From an uncultured Caryophanales bacterium (GTDB lineage Bacteria; Bacillota_I; Bacilli_A; RF39; UBA660): 33,947 bases of DNA. The stretch lies in NCBI GenBank assembly GCA_946414975.1, contig CAMKQS010000008.1, positions 1-33,947 on the forward strand. The letters are read 5' to 3'. Position numbers and translations under genes: made by a program. Shown here piece by piece: positions 1-8,224 of the stretch. The notes below the pieces were generated by a model. It was not told the origin of the DNA. It saw only the letters and a list, made by a program, of their open reading frames with translations, and made no database searches. Every line of letters begins with the position of its first letter. Positions within the stretch are counted from its first letter, which is position 1.

Positions 1-59
1 ATTTTCCCGTTAATGTTTAAAATTTTTTGAGACATTTTCAAAAGTTATTGACAGAAAAA

Positions 60-78
60 AATAATCAATCAGATTATT
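60..78 (-). terminator. Hairpin terminator of the 77-496 gene
   Basis: Arms at 60-66 and 72-78 (AATAATC/GATTATT) pair. On the minus strand the hairpin is followed by a run of T. It overlaps the stop codon of the gene ending at 77. Confidence 0.55.
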
Positions 79-496
79 ATTTTTGTATCATATTTAATAA
101 GTTAATTTTAAACATATCTTTATCAGCATGTTGTTTAGATACCATAACTCCTTTGTATGTTACAAGCTCTGAAGCGTGACCTTCACTAAGTATTTCAAGT
201 GGTTCAAACTTATCAAGCATAACAATTTTTTCTTTATGATATACTAAATAATATAATTTAATATCTCCGTGAACTTTAGAAAACATCGCATCAGTAGTAA
301 GCTTCAATTCATATGTAGTTGTTCCATTTGCCTTATCATCTGCAATTATTTCACCTAGAAATTTACCTGATTTTAAAGATGGATAATATTGAAAATAAAG
401 TTGTTTATAAGCTAACATATTATATTTTTTTATAGCTCTTTCTAATTTTTTAAATTCATTTTCATTAACATAATCAAACAAATACGTGTCTTTCAT
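77..496 (-). CDS. Hypothetical protein, 139 aa
   Basis: I do not recognise this protein. It is a soluble, mixed alpha/beta sequence with a charged helical N-terminus (about residues 10-30), no signal peptide, no membrane segment and no cysteine motif. The start is supported by an AGGAGGTG-type ribosome binding site just upstream (505-512 on the minus strand). A near-consensus promoter lies at 530-558 and a hairpin overlaps the stop codon, so it looks like a complete single-gene transcription unit. It lies in host DNA left of the integrated element. Nothing nearby suggests a function. Confidence 0.7.
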   Translation of the reverse strand: MKDTYLFDYVNENEFKKLERAIKKYNMLAYKQLYFQYYPSLKSGKFLGEIIADDKANGTTTYELKLTTDAMFSKVHGDIKLYYLVYHKEKIVMLDKFEPLEILSEGHASELVTYKGVMVSKQHADKDMFKINLLNMIQK

Positions 497-529
497 AGTT
501 CACCTCCTAATCTCTCCTATTATGTTTTT

Positions 530-558
530 ATCATATCATATTTAATATTTAAAGTCAA
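530..558 (-). promoter_or_regulatory. SigA-type promoter for the 77-496 gene
   Basis: On the minus strand a -35 TTGACT (553-558) is followed after exactly 17 bp by a -10 TATGAT (530-535), about 34 bp before the start codon at 496. A 29-bp palindrome (570-598) lies 11 bp upstream of the -35. Confidence 0.75.
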
Positions 559-569
559 TTAATTTGATC

Positions 570-598
570 TTATTAATGTAAATACTTTACATTAATAA
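570..598. repeat. Perfect 13-bp palindrome with 3-nt spacer
   Basis: TTATTAATGTAAA (570-582) and TTTACATTAATAA (586-598) are perfect inverted repeats around TAC. The site sits just upstream of the promoter at 530-558. It is either a regulator-binding dyad or an AT-rich terminator stem. Neither strand has a T-tract longer than the stem end, so I favour a binding site. Confidence 0.6.
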
Positions 599-612
599 AG
601 TACTCTCAAAAT

Positions 613-647
613 AAAAATTTAGAACTAAAAGTAAGCTCTAAATTTTT
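613..647. terminator. AT-rich 11-bp stem-loop
   Basis: AAAAATTTAGA (613-623) pairs with TCTAAATTTTT (637-647). The U-rich end lies within the stem, as in some bidirectional terminators. It sits in the 497-810 gap between divergent genes, where it could insulate them. The rest of that gap holds the 530-558 promoter, the 570-598 dyad and the 721-770 tandem repeat; I see no gene in it. Confidence 0.35.
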
Positions 648-720
648 AAATATATATTAAACTTACTGCCATTTTTACACCGTGCTATAACATTGTATAC
701 ATATTTATGAAAAAAGTCAA

Positions 721-770
721 TAAATTCTTATTTATCTGTATAACATAAATTCTTATTTATCTGTATAACA
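721..770. repeat. Two exact tandem copies of a 25-bp unit
   Basis: The unit TAAATTCTTATTTATCTGTATAACA occupies 721-745 and is repeated without change at 746-770. It lies 41 bp upstream of the start codon at 811. Each copy contains TGTATAACA, similar to a nearby sequence at 693-700. It is either a duplicated promoter/operator element or a recent replication-slippage product. Confidence 0.8.
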
Positions 771-810
771 TTTTAATAAATGGTATTATTTAATTATCGG
801 AGGTAAGAAA

Positions 811-1200
811 ATGAATTTAAAAAAAGACCAATTAGAAGCTTTAGCAAATGAATATGATTTTGATTTAAAAGAGCTAATGGAATACTATGATGAAATATCT
901 AAAATGCCATGTGTTGCAAATGGTGATGAAGAGCAACTTTTGGGATGCTTAGAGACAATTATTGCTGGATTAAGAACAAATGAGCAAGAAATTGAATTTC
1001 AAAAATCAAAATATGGTAATGATGTTGATGAATATATGGATAAAGATAAAATTGTTTCTAAAGAGTATATTGTTTCAGATGCTTTATACCGTACATATGA
1101 TGAGCAAGCAATTCCTTTCTTAAGCGACGAATATGCTGAATTAAAAGGAATTTCAAAAGAATCATATGATGAAAGCGAAAACTTTGATTTTAAAATATAA
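811..1200 (+). CDS. Hypothetical acidic protein, 129 aa
   Basis: I do not recognise the family. The protein is acidic and mostly helical, with Asp/Glu-rich stretches and no membrane segment or signal peptide. It has only two cysteines (about residues 34 and 46), which form no metal motif. A CGGAGGTAAGAAA ribosome binding region precedes the ATG. The gene is followed directly by a strong bidirectional hairpin (1211-1230), so it is a single-gene unit convergent with the PBP 3' fragment. It lies in host DNA outside the integrated element. Confidence 0.7.
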   Translation: MNLKKDQLEALANEYDFDLKELMEYYDEISKMPCVANGDEEQLLGCLETIIAGLRTNEQEIEFQKSKYGNDVDEYMDKDKIVSKEYIVSDALYRTYDEQAIPFLSDEYAELKGISKESYDESENFDFKI

Positions 1201-1210
1201 ATTTATGAAA

Positions 1211-1235
1211 AACAATCGTATATGATTGTTTTTTT
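1211..1235. terminator. Bidirectional terminator between convergent genes
   Basis: AACAATC (1211-1217) pairs with GATTGTT (1224-1230) and is followed by T5 on the plus strand. On the minus strand the same stem is followed by TTTTTC. It ends both the 811-1200 gene and the PBP 3' fragment. Confidence 0.8.
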
Positions 1236-2274
1236 AATTTAAAACTAATTTTACAGTTTCTCCTTCTACAACTTGAGCATTTTCCTCTGGCGCTTGATAA
1301 ATAACTTTATCACCATCTCCACTATATTCTACTTTAAAACTTTTTAAATTGTTAGTTGCATCTTCTTTATTCATACCAACAACATTGGGAACTTTAACAT
1401 ATACTTTATCTATATAATTAAACTCTTTTTCTATTTCATTTTTTTGTTTTTGTATATTTAAAATATCTATAATTGAATTTAGAACATTTTTAGCAATAGG
1501 AGCAGCTACTGTTCCTCCGTATTGAGTAACACCTTTAGCATTATCTATAGCAATGTAAACTATTACTTCAGGATTGTTTGATGGCATAAATCCAATAAAT
1601 GATGTTATATAATTATTTTTTAAATAAATACCATTTTCTACCTTTTGTGCAGTACCAGTTTTCCCACCTACTCTGTAATCAGGTATATATGCATTATGTC
1701 CTGTACCACGAGCAACAACGCTTTCTAAAGCATATCTTACTTTTTTACTTGTATCTTCACTAATTACTTTTCTAACTATATTAGGTTTATTTTCTAATAT
1801 AACACTATTAGTTTCTGGCTCATTTATACTTTTTACAATATATGGTTTATATAACTTACCACCGTTTATTGCAGCAGATACTGCAGTTATTTGTTGGATT
1901 GGAGTAACTGATACACCTTGCCCAAAAGCAGTAGTTGCAAGCTCCAAATCACCTATTTTATCTACATTAAAAAGTATACCTTTAGACTCACCAACTATAT
2001 CAACTCCAGTCTTAGTACCAAAACCAAAGTTCTTTATATAATTAAATAATGTATCTTTACCTAACTTTAGTCCCAAATTAACAAATCCTGGATTACATGA
2101 GTTTTCAACTACTTCTAAATATGTCTGTAATCCGTGTCCACCATGACGCCAACAATGAAGATGTGCCCCACTTACAGTAATAGAACCAGTATCATTGAAT
2201 TCATCTTTTTCTAAATCAACTATTTTCTCTTCTAGGGAGGTTGCTAAAGTTATAATTTTGAAAGTACTTACCAT
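1234..2274 (-). pseudogene. 3' part of interrupted SpoVD/FtsI-type class B PBP
   Basis: This fragment carries most of the transpeptidase domain of a peptidoglycan-crosslinking class B PBP: STFK (residues 3-6), SCN (59-61) and KTGT (205-208). One PASTA domain follows (about 291-346). The CWRHGGHG...NSCNPGF stretch is typical of SpoVD/clostridial PBPs. The N-terminal membrane anchor and dimerisation domain are missing; they lie at 19066-19968 beyond the integrated element. The first three codons (ATG GTA AGT) come from the element end, and the host PBP sequence resumes within the STFK codons. Without the anchor the product would stay in the cytosol, so I expect no function unless the element excises. 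Rejoined length is about 634 codons, close to SpoVD. Confidence 0.9.
2256..2265. other. attL: left junction core
   Basis: On the minus (gene) strand the core reads ACTTTCAAAA. At the other junction (19086-19095) it reads ACTTTTAAAA. These 10 bp, identical except for one silent T/C, are the only shared stretch at the two junctions. To the left is PBP sequence (IITLATSLEE...) and to the right element sequence. The predicted crossover dinucleotide AA is at 2258-2259. Confidence 0.85.
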
Positions 2275-2346
2275 TCCTACACATATTATAAAGATTGTTG
2301 TTTCTTATAGTATATCACACAGATTTTAAAATAAAAAATAAATTTA

Positions 2347-4077
2347 CTACAACGTTTCTACATATACGTTATAAGTAAACTTATTTTCTTTTCTGTCTTC
2401 TCTTAATACTTCAATTGTATTACAATTCTTATTTTCTTCATATAGTATTTCATCTTCCATAGCGCCTTCAATATGTCTAGCGCCTTTTATTCTTGGTTTT
2501 TCTTCTCCAAATAAATTTAAGAATATATCTAGATGAATATTATTTCTATCTTCATCTACTTTAGATACGATAATTTCATCTACAAATTTTCTTATAAACT
2601 CTTCTAGTGAACCACCGTCAATTTCCTCTTGAATAGATTTAGACATCTTGTCAATGTTGATATTGCTTTCTTTAATTTTTTCCATTTCCTTTAATATTTC
2701 TTCTTTATTTCTACTAAGTCTTTTTAATTCATTTTCATAGCTGGCGAATTGCACTTTTAATTCATCTCTTTTTAATTCACCGCTTAGTACTAAATCAAGA
2801 GCTAGGGTTTTCTTGTCTTCAATTCTTTTGATATTTCTCTCAACACTTCTTAATTCATCTTCATATTGGTTACTTCTGTCAATATTTTCATATAATTCCA
2901 GCATACTTTCTACTATGTTGTTTTTTTGCGGTATGATGGTATTCATTATATTATTAAGGATGTTGTATAAATCTTTTTCAGAGATAACCGGAGAAGCACA
3001 AGCATCTAATCTATAATTTAAGTACATACCACAACTCCAAGTGGGTCTGTTTTTTCTTCTACTACCATGCGACCTTTGAAAATTAGTATTATGTTCTTTG
3101 CAATATATCTTAGAACTGAATGGGTATTTTAAACCACCAGACCAGTAATTATTGTTTTGATAACTTTCAGTTCTAGTGGTTAGTATTTCGTTCGCTTTGT
3201 CCCATAGTTCTTCTGATACAATAGGAGGAATACTACCATCTTCACATTTATATATTACTTGCTCTTCTTTTGGTATTGTTTTTCTTCTTTTAGTACGATA
3301 GTCCATAATTTCATAGGTATGTCCTCTATAAAAACCTTTATACTTTGGGTTACTTATCATACGCTTTAATGTATCTTTATCATATATTCTACCTTTTTTA
3401 TTATAATAGCCTAAACTAGCCAATTTCTTTGCTAACTTATAAAAGCCATATTCACCCGTAGCATATAATTCAAATACATTTCTTATGAATTTTGCTTCTT
3501 CCTCAATTATCACTAATTTGCATTTGTCTTTTCTATAACCTGTTATGTTGCTTGAACCTAAGACATGGCCTTTTGCTACAGCTTGTCTATGACCGAACTT
3601 GACTCTCGATGATAATTTTTTACTTTCATCTTGAGCTATATTAAACATTATATTAAGTATTAACTCAGAATTTGGGTCAAAAGTATTTAAATTCTGATTT
3701 TCAAAAAATACACCAACACCACAATCTTTTAATTCTCTAATATAGTGTATACTATCTTCTAAGTCACGAGCAAATCTACTGGCTTCCTTTGTTATAATTA
3801 AGTCAAATTTGTTTAATTTAGCGTCTTTAATCATACGTTTAAAACTTGTTCTTTTATCAACTCTTACACCAGTAACGCCTTCTTCAACATAACCATTTAT
3901 AAATGTCCATGCTGTTTTTGATTTTATATAGTCTTCATAGTAATCTAATTGATTATCTAATGAATTTATTTGAACATCACTATCTGTTGATACTCTACAA
4001 TAGTACGTAACTCTAAGTGGAAGATTATAAATCTTTTCGCCACGAGTAATTGTACTAACAATATCATCATAATTCAT
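2347..4077 (-). CDS. Large serine recombinase (integrase/excisionase of the element)
   Basis: This 576-aa protein has the resolvase catalytic domain at residues ~20-165, with YYCRVSTDSD carrying the presumed nucleophile Ser30 and the EASRFARD motif with conserved Arg. A Recombinase domain follows (~175-290). Then comes a zinc-ribbon-like region with Cys pairs (CKEH, CGMY, CASP; ~320-365), and a coiled coil (~395-475) as used for synapsis control. Length and order match phage-type large serine integrases. The gene ends 81 bp from attL, the classic position. It should catalyse attP x attB integration, and excision with a directionality factor. A 47-codon gene precedes it by 27 bp, with a GGAGGAAGATT ribosome binding site before its ATG. 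Confidence 0.95.
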   Translation of the reverse strand: MNYDDIVSTITRGEKIYNLPLRVTYYCRVSTDSDVQINSLDNQLDYYEDYIKSKTAWTFINGYVEEGVTGVRVDKRTSFKRMIKDAKLNKFDLIITKEASRFARDLEDSIHYIRELKDCGVGVFFENQNLNTFDPNSELILNIMFNIAQDESKKLSSRVKFGHRQAVAKGHVLGSSNITGYRKDKCKLVIIEEEAKFIRNVFELYATGEYGFYKLAKKLASLGYYNKKGRIYDKDTLKRMISNPKYKGFYRGHTYEIMDYRTKRRKTIPKEEQVIYKCEDGSIPPIVSEELWDKANEILTTRTESYQNNNYWSGGLKYPFSSKIYCKEHNTNFQRSHGSRRKNRPTWSCGMYLNYRLDACASPVISEKDLYNILNNIMNTIIPQKNNIVESMLELYENIDRSNQYEDELRSVERNIKRIEDKKTLALDLVLSGELKRDELKVQFASYENELKRLSRNKEEILKEMEKIKESNINIDKMSKSIQEEIDGGSLEEFIRKFVDEIIVSKVDEDRNNIHLDIFLNLFGEEKPRIKGARHIEGAMEDEILYEENKNCNTIEVLREDRKENKFTYNVYVETL

Positions 4078-4104
4078 AATCTTCCTCCAGTCTTACTTGA
4101 GTTT

Positions 4105-4248
4105 TTAAGCCGTTTGTAACCCTTTAAGTATTTTTAATAGCGTTTCATTTGCTTTTGAGAAAGTATTTTCATCAATAAGCTTTCTTTTATAAAGATTACC
4201 ATTGATAATAATTTTCATTTGAACCTCTGTAATTTCATTTATCTTCAT
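4105..4248 (-). CDS. Small SHOCT-like protein (47 aa) upstream of the recombinase
   Basis: Forty-seven codons with an AAGGAAG ribosome binding site 7 nt before the ATG. The stop is 27 bp before the recombinase start, so the two are probably cotranscribed. The core, with NGNLYKRKLIDENTF followed by a short helix, resembles the SHOCT oligomerisation motif (a short helical pair with an 'L-I-x-E/D-x-x-F' core) often found in small ORFs beside serine recombinases. The role is unknown; an accessory or directionality function is possible only by position. Confidence 0.6.
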   Translation of the reverse strand: MKINEITEVQMKIIINGNLYKRKLIDENTFSKANETLLKILKGLQTA

Positions 4249-4552
4249 TTAAATTCTTCCTTTCTTTAACTACTTTTTTATCATTTAAGTTTATGCTGTA
4301 TAAAGTAAATAATTACTGCAATAGTTGTTTAATTTAGTTTTTTAGTTTTATTAGCCTAACTTCTTATGATGGTTGATTATTATACCTTGTTTCTAATTTA
4401 AAGTACACTTATTGTTACTTAATAATTACTAAATATAATACTTCTGTGTATATAACAAGACTAATATATTCAACTCAATAGTCACTCTTAGACACTCAAA
4501 CACAGAATATTCTTTAAAAGTTTTATTTTCTACTTTGAAGAAAGCGTCTCGT
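4249..4552. other. Gene-free gap with structured sequence
   Basis: About 300 bp without a supported gene. It contains a nested inverted repeat: outer arms 4442-4449/4500-4507 (TTCTGTGT/ACACAGAA) and inner arms 4459-4463/4479-4483 (GACTA/TAGTC). CACTC is repeated at 4483-4487 and 4493-4497. On the plus strand a TTGTTA-16-TATAAT promoter-like pair lies just before the outer arm (about 4414-4441). A small RNA, a plasmid-type origin or a recombinase/regulator site are all possible. Confidence 0.4.
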
Positions 4553-5071
4553 TTATTTCCTTACTATACATATAAATCCGTTATTATTTTCATCAAATAC
4601 TAATTCATATTTATAATTATTCTTTTCTAATACCTCATACACTTCATCTTTACTTAAAGCATATTCAAGTTTTTCTAGTTCGTTTTTAGTTACAAGGCGT
4701 TGTGAAGCGTTTTCTCTTATTAACTTTAGGTAGTTAGAGTAAAATTCGTCATATTTAATTTCATCATATATTAACTTATCTAAGTTTTTTTCTAATAATG
4801 TTTTAGCATTGTTTACTATATTAGTTACTTCTTGTTGTTTCTCAAACTCTTCGTTCTGCTCTTCAATAGACTTACTTGTTGGAATTAAGTGTTTTAAATC
4901 AAGAGGATAACTAATATTGTTCTTCTTTATGTAATTTTCTATTGCTTCATCGTCATTTATTGCATTTATGATATATGCTTTATTTTTTAAATAGTAGTAA
5001 TCGCTATTTTTTTCTTTTTTTAGCATATCTCTCACGACTACTCTTATATCATCTTCATCATATTTATTCAT
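4553..5071 (-). CDS. Hypothetical helical protein, 172 aa, last gene of the replication operon
   Basis: I do not recognise this family. It is charged and largely helical, Lys/Glu/Asn-rich, with a possible coiled coil near residues 65-100 and no membrane segment. Its ATG overlaps the primase-helicase stop by 8 bp (AAATGAATAAATATG), which implies translational coupling and a shared job in element replication or maintenance. A helicase loader or primase partner would fit the position, but no motif shows this. Confidence 0.7.
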   Translation of the reverse strand: MNKYDEDDIRVVVRDMLKKEKNSDYYYLKNKAYIINAINDDEAIENYIKKNNISYPLDLKHLIPTSKSIEEQNEEFEKQQEVTNIVNNAKTLLEKNLDKLIYDEIKYDEFYSNYLKLIRENASQRLVTKNELEKLEYALSKDEVYEVLEKNNYKYELVFDENNNGFICIVRK

Positions 5072-6974
5072 TTAAGTTCGCCTTTTTAATATATCTAACT
5101 GACTTTTTTATTCCGTCTTCAGTTTCTATCTTTTTTGTATATGTGTTATAACCTTTAGAGGTTAGTCGTCTAGAAAAACCATTTTTCTTACAAGGAATAT
5201 AGTCGTTATCTTGACAGAATTTTTCATAACTTGCGTAGACGTAAGAGTATTTTCTATCTTCTATTGAGTTCATACCATATTCTAAAAATGCCTCAACACT
5301 ATCACTTTCCATAATATATCTATGTACTAAACTATTGATATAGTCAGATTTAGAAAGTTCATAACCATTACTAATTATTCTTTCTACACCTTTTAATGCT
5401 AATAGTAATAGATACGATTTTGCTTCAGGTGTAACCAACTTTTGCAACATCATTGGGTCTTTGTTTTCTTCTGTTATTTCTGCTTCAAATGGTATGATTT
5501 CTATTCTTCTATTAAAACCATAAGTCTTATCTTTACTTGAGAATAAGGAGTTAGATACAAAGATTTGAGTAGAGTTGTTCTTAAACGTGTATGGCTTTTC
5601 ATATAATTCTCTTCCAGTTATATGAGAACCGCTTGCAAGCGATTTAAGATTTTGACTACTTGTTATGTAAGTCATATCTATATCATCTGAAATATTACAT
5701 AACTTGTTATTTAAACGAATTACATAATTCTCTTTTGCAAGCATATTTAATGGTACACTTACTGCCATATCGCCAAAGAAGTCAAATAAACACTCTATAA
5801 AAGTACTTTTACCATTACTACCATTTCCGAATAGATAGAAGAACTTATGTGGAAACACATTTAACATAATACAATGTCCTATCATTTCTTCAATTACTTG
5901 TCTTATATCTTTTTTGTTACAACTTATAGTATCTAAGAACTTATCTAAGTCCTCACTATAAGCATTATCGTTGTATTCTACATTTAACTGATAAGGAGAG
6001 AATTCTTCATAATCTGCAACAAATTTATTATTAACTATAGCACCATTACTAAGTTTAATAACATTTTCGTTTTGTGTTCTTTTTGCATTCATTTTTAGAT
6101 GAAACAACAAACTATCTATACTGTCTGGTCCTAAAATTCTCTTTGCATAGGCAATTTTTAGAAGTTCTTCATTATCACAGATATACATATTGTCTTTTTT
6201 AAAGAATAACTGATTATTGTGATAGTACATATCATATTCTTCTATAAGTTCTAATGCTAGTTTATACATACCACCATCAGATTTTTTCTTTTGGACTTTT
6301 TCTATATCTTGCTTCCTAACTGAGTTTACTATGCTTATAACTTCATTAGTTGGAAGTTGCTCTGCAAAAATAACTTCATTTATGAATTTAGCAATTTCTT
6401 CTAAATCAATATTACCTTCGTTTTCATCATAATATCTTCTGACTTGACATAGGTGCTTAAATAAAGTATTATTTCTGTCACCTTCGGTTAAATCACATAT
6501 ATTGTAATCTAACTTAGTGTAAAGAGGTAGGAGAACATCTGGAAGTTCTGTAAGATTATCTAATCTTATCTCTCCAGTATGTTCTCTCATTTTACCATTT
6601 CTTTTTATGGCTAAGTAATTGTCTCCTGATACAATACCGTCTGTTCTTACACCGCATACTGTATCTTGATGAACCCATTTACTTGTTATCTCTTTAGAAC
6701 TTTTAAAATATAGATGATAACCTTTATCTGTCTTTACTACTAAGTTACAGCCGTATCTTTTAACTATTTCTTGAATAGTCCTATTTTCAATACCTCTGTT
6801 TTCATCTATGTTATCGAAATCGACAACAACAATATCTTTTGTGTTTAATAGACTTATGCCTGCATCACTTATTTCTTTAATATTAGTAGTAAATATTCTC
6901 TTTTTGGTTTGTTTACTTATTGCTGGTATTTTTTTACCTTTTTGAAGAATTATATATTGTACCTCATTATTCAT
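5064..6974 (-). CDS. P4/D5-type primase-helicase (SF3 helicase)
   Basis: A plasmid/phage replication protein that would prime and unwind element DNA. I chose the ATG at 6974: it follows GAAGAGG by a good spacing and overlaps the upstream stop by 8 bp, whereas the longer frame to 7055 runs well into the upstream gene. That gives about 636 aa. The N-terminal ~200 residues resemble a primase-polymerase domain (IVVVDFDNIDE, VVKTDKGYHLYFK, HTGEIRLD). A linker/D5-N region follows. The SF3 helicase has Walker A GNGSNGKST, then ISDDIDMTY and a sensor-like IFVSNS. The C-terminus is a winged-helix-like region ending near YIKKANLNE. Length and order match P4-family phage/plasmid primases. Confidence 0.9.
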   Translation of the reverse strand: MNNEVQYIILQKGKKIPAISKQTKKRIFTTNIKEISDAGISLLNTKDIVVVDFDNIDENRGIENRTIQEIVKRYGCNLVVKTDKGYHLYFKSSKEITSKWVHQDTVCGVRTDGIVSGDNYLAIKRNGKMREHTGEIRLDNLTELPDVLLPLYTKLDYNICDLTEGDRNNTLFKHLCQVRRYYDENEGNIDLEEIAKFINEVIFAEQLPTNEVISIVNSVRKQDIEKVQKKKSDGGMYKLALELIEEYDMYYHNNQLFFKKDNMYICDNEELLKIAYAKRILGPDSIDSLLFHLKMNAKRTQNENVIKLSNGAIVNNKFVADYEEFSPYQLNVEYNDNAYSEDLDKFLDTISCNKKDIRQVIEEMIGHCIMLNVFPHKFFYLFGNGSNGKSTFIECLFDFFGDMAVSVPLNMLAKENYVIRLNNKLCNISDDIDMTYITSSQNLKSLASGSHITGRELYEKPYTFKNNSTQIFVSNSLFSSKDKTYGFNRRIEIIPFEAEITEENKDPMMLQKLVTPEAKSYLLLLALKGVERIISNGYELSKSDYINSLVHRYIMESDSVEAFLEYGMNSIEDRKYSYVYASYEKFCQDNDYIPCKKNGFSRRLTSKGYNTYTKKIETEDGIKKSVRYIKKANLNE

Positions 6975-7428
6975 TTGATGTTTCCTCTTCATATCTTTTA
7001 ACTTCATATTTGAAGTAAGTAGGCTTTCCTTCTTTTTTGAATAGAATTTTAACATTATTTCTACTGTTTATAGAATTTACTATATTGTTAAGTAACTCCT
7101 CATTAGTTGAAGACTGACTACATATAGTATATTTATCTTCTCTTAATGCCCACAAAACTACGCTTAATTCATACATCTTAGTTGTCCTAGAAGTATCTGT
7201 TAGTGGGTATCTAACACTATAATCTGCTATTTGGTCGTTACTTATATAAATTTTATAAGTAATGATTATGACTGGATAGCCGTCCCCATTTTTTTCTAAC
7301 ACTGCATTTCCAGCATTAGCAATATATTCTTTATTAAACTCTAATTTAATTTTCTTTCTACTTGATTTCTTTTCTTGTTGAATGAGTTCTAGTAGGCCTT
7401 CTAATTTTTCTTCTTCAAACTTAATCAT
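6967..7428 (-). CDS. Hypothetical protein in replication operon, 153 aa
   Basis: No family recognised. There is a charged N-terminal helix (residues 1-35), then a predominantly beta region, and a Lys/Glu-rich end. GGAGG precedes the ATG, overlapping the end of the upstream gene (2-nt gap). Its stop overlaps the primase start by 8 bp. The tight spacing on both sides suggests a replication accessory protein, for example a DNA-binding or helicase-associated subunit; that is inference from position only. Confidence 0.7.
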   Translation of the reverse strand: MIKFEEEKLEGLLELIQQEKKSSRKKIKLEFNKEYIANAGNAVLEKNGDGYPVIIITYKIYISNDQIADYSVRYPLTDTSRTTKMYELSVVLWALREDKYTICSQSSTNEELLNNIVNSINSRNNVKILFKKEGKPTYFKYEVKRYEEETSNE

Positions 7429-7430
7429 AA

Positions 7431-8000
7431 TTATTCAGCCTCCAATTCTTCTTGTAGATTAACAGCATTTGTGTTTGTACTTGGAGTTGGACTTAAATCT
7501 ACATTAGTACTACTTGATGTATCAGTTTTACTTAAATTTTCTTCTATGACACTTTTCTCTTCGCACCAAAAATTATAGTTCTTATTTTCTTGATTATCTT
7601 CGTTAGGTACAAAATGCTGATAGTTTGTAAAACCTTGAGCATTTTTATACTCTTTAACAAGACTTTCTTTTCCTATTATTCCGTCAAACTTTGATTTTAG
7701 TATACTTGGACTTTCAAAATCTTCATCACTTAATCTTTCATTAGTAAAACCTATATAGGCTTTATTAAGTCTTTGAATTACTGTTTCTATTGAGTTATCA
7801 GTAAAACAAAAAATGTCTTCTTCAATTTCTCCAGTATCTTCAAATTCATAAACTAATGATAGTATTGGTGTTTTATTAGTAACACCGTATCTAGTATCTA
7901 CACTACTTAATTTACATTTTCTAAATTCCTTAACGTTAACACCTTTATTATTCTCTTTGCTAAGAACTTCCTTAGCAGTTTCTCTTAAATTTTTTTGCAT
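7431..8000 (-). CDS. Hypothetical protein, first gene of replication operon, 189 aa
   Basis: No family recognised. I placed the start at the ATG at 8000, which follows AAAGGAGAAAAATT; an in-frame ATG at 8036 has no ribosome binding site. The N-terminal ~100 residues look like a small beta-rich domain (SLVYEFEDTGEIEEDIFCF). The C-terminal ~50 residues are a low-complexity Ser/Thr/Asn/Pro tail ending in an acidic tip. A globular beta domain with a disordered acidic tail is reminiscent of single-strand DNA-binding or replication-coordination proteins, but the element has a separate SSB, so this is only a suggestion. It heads the operon leading to the primase-helicase. Confidence 0.65.
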   Translation of the reverse strand: MQKNLRETAKEVLSKENNKGVNVKEFRKCKLSSVDTRYGVTNKTPILSLVYEFEDTGEIEEDIFCFTDNSIETVIQRLNKAYIGFTNERLSDEDFESPSILKSKFDGIIGKESLVKEYKNAQGFTNYQHFVPNEDNQENKNYNFWCEEKSVIEENLSKTDTSSSTNVDLSPTPSTNTNAVNLQEELEAE

Positions 8001-8135
8001 AATTTTTCTCCTTTTCTGTTTTTGCGATTTTTCCAATGCAACTTTTTAAATAATTATGTTACAATAGATAATTACTTAGGAACTTTATTTGCTTAGAACC
8101 GCCTAACTAATAAATAAATTCCTGTCGACAAGTTC

Positions 8136-8141
8136 ATTATA
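8136..8141 (-). promoter_or_regulatory. Possible -10 of the replication operon with adjacent dyad
   Basis: TATAAT on the minus strand at 8136-8141. No good -35 can be seen at 16-18 bp. Beside it is an imperfect dyad ACTTTT-GT-AAAAGT (8149-8162) that could be an operator in this divergent intergenic region, which serves the minus-strand replication operon and the plus-strand gene at 8225. Confidence 0.35.
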
Positions 8142-8224
8142 GAACAGTACTTTTGTAAAAGTAAAAGCGTTGATGTTAGTCGCATTGATTTTAGTGAGAA
8201 TTGTTAAGAAATGGAGGAAAGTTT

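Noticed and set aside
1234..2274. A free-standing soluble PBP as a normal gene
   Set aside because: The missing anchor, the matching 5' part at the far element end and the shared core show it is one half of a split gene.
6975..7055. Upstream extension of the primase-helicase to 7055
   Set aside because: It overlaps the preceding gene by 89 bp; the ATG at 6974 has an RBS and the usual 8-bp overlap.
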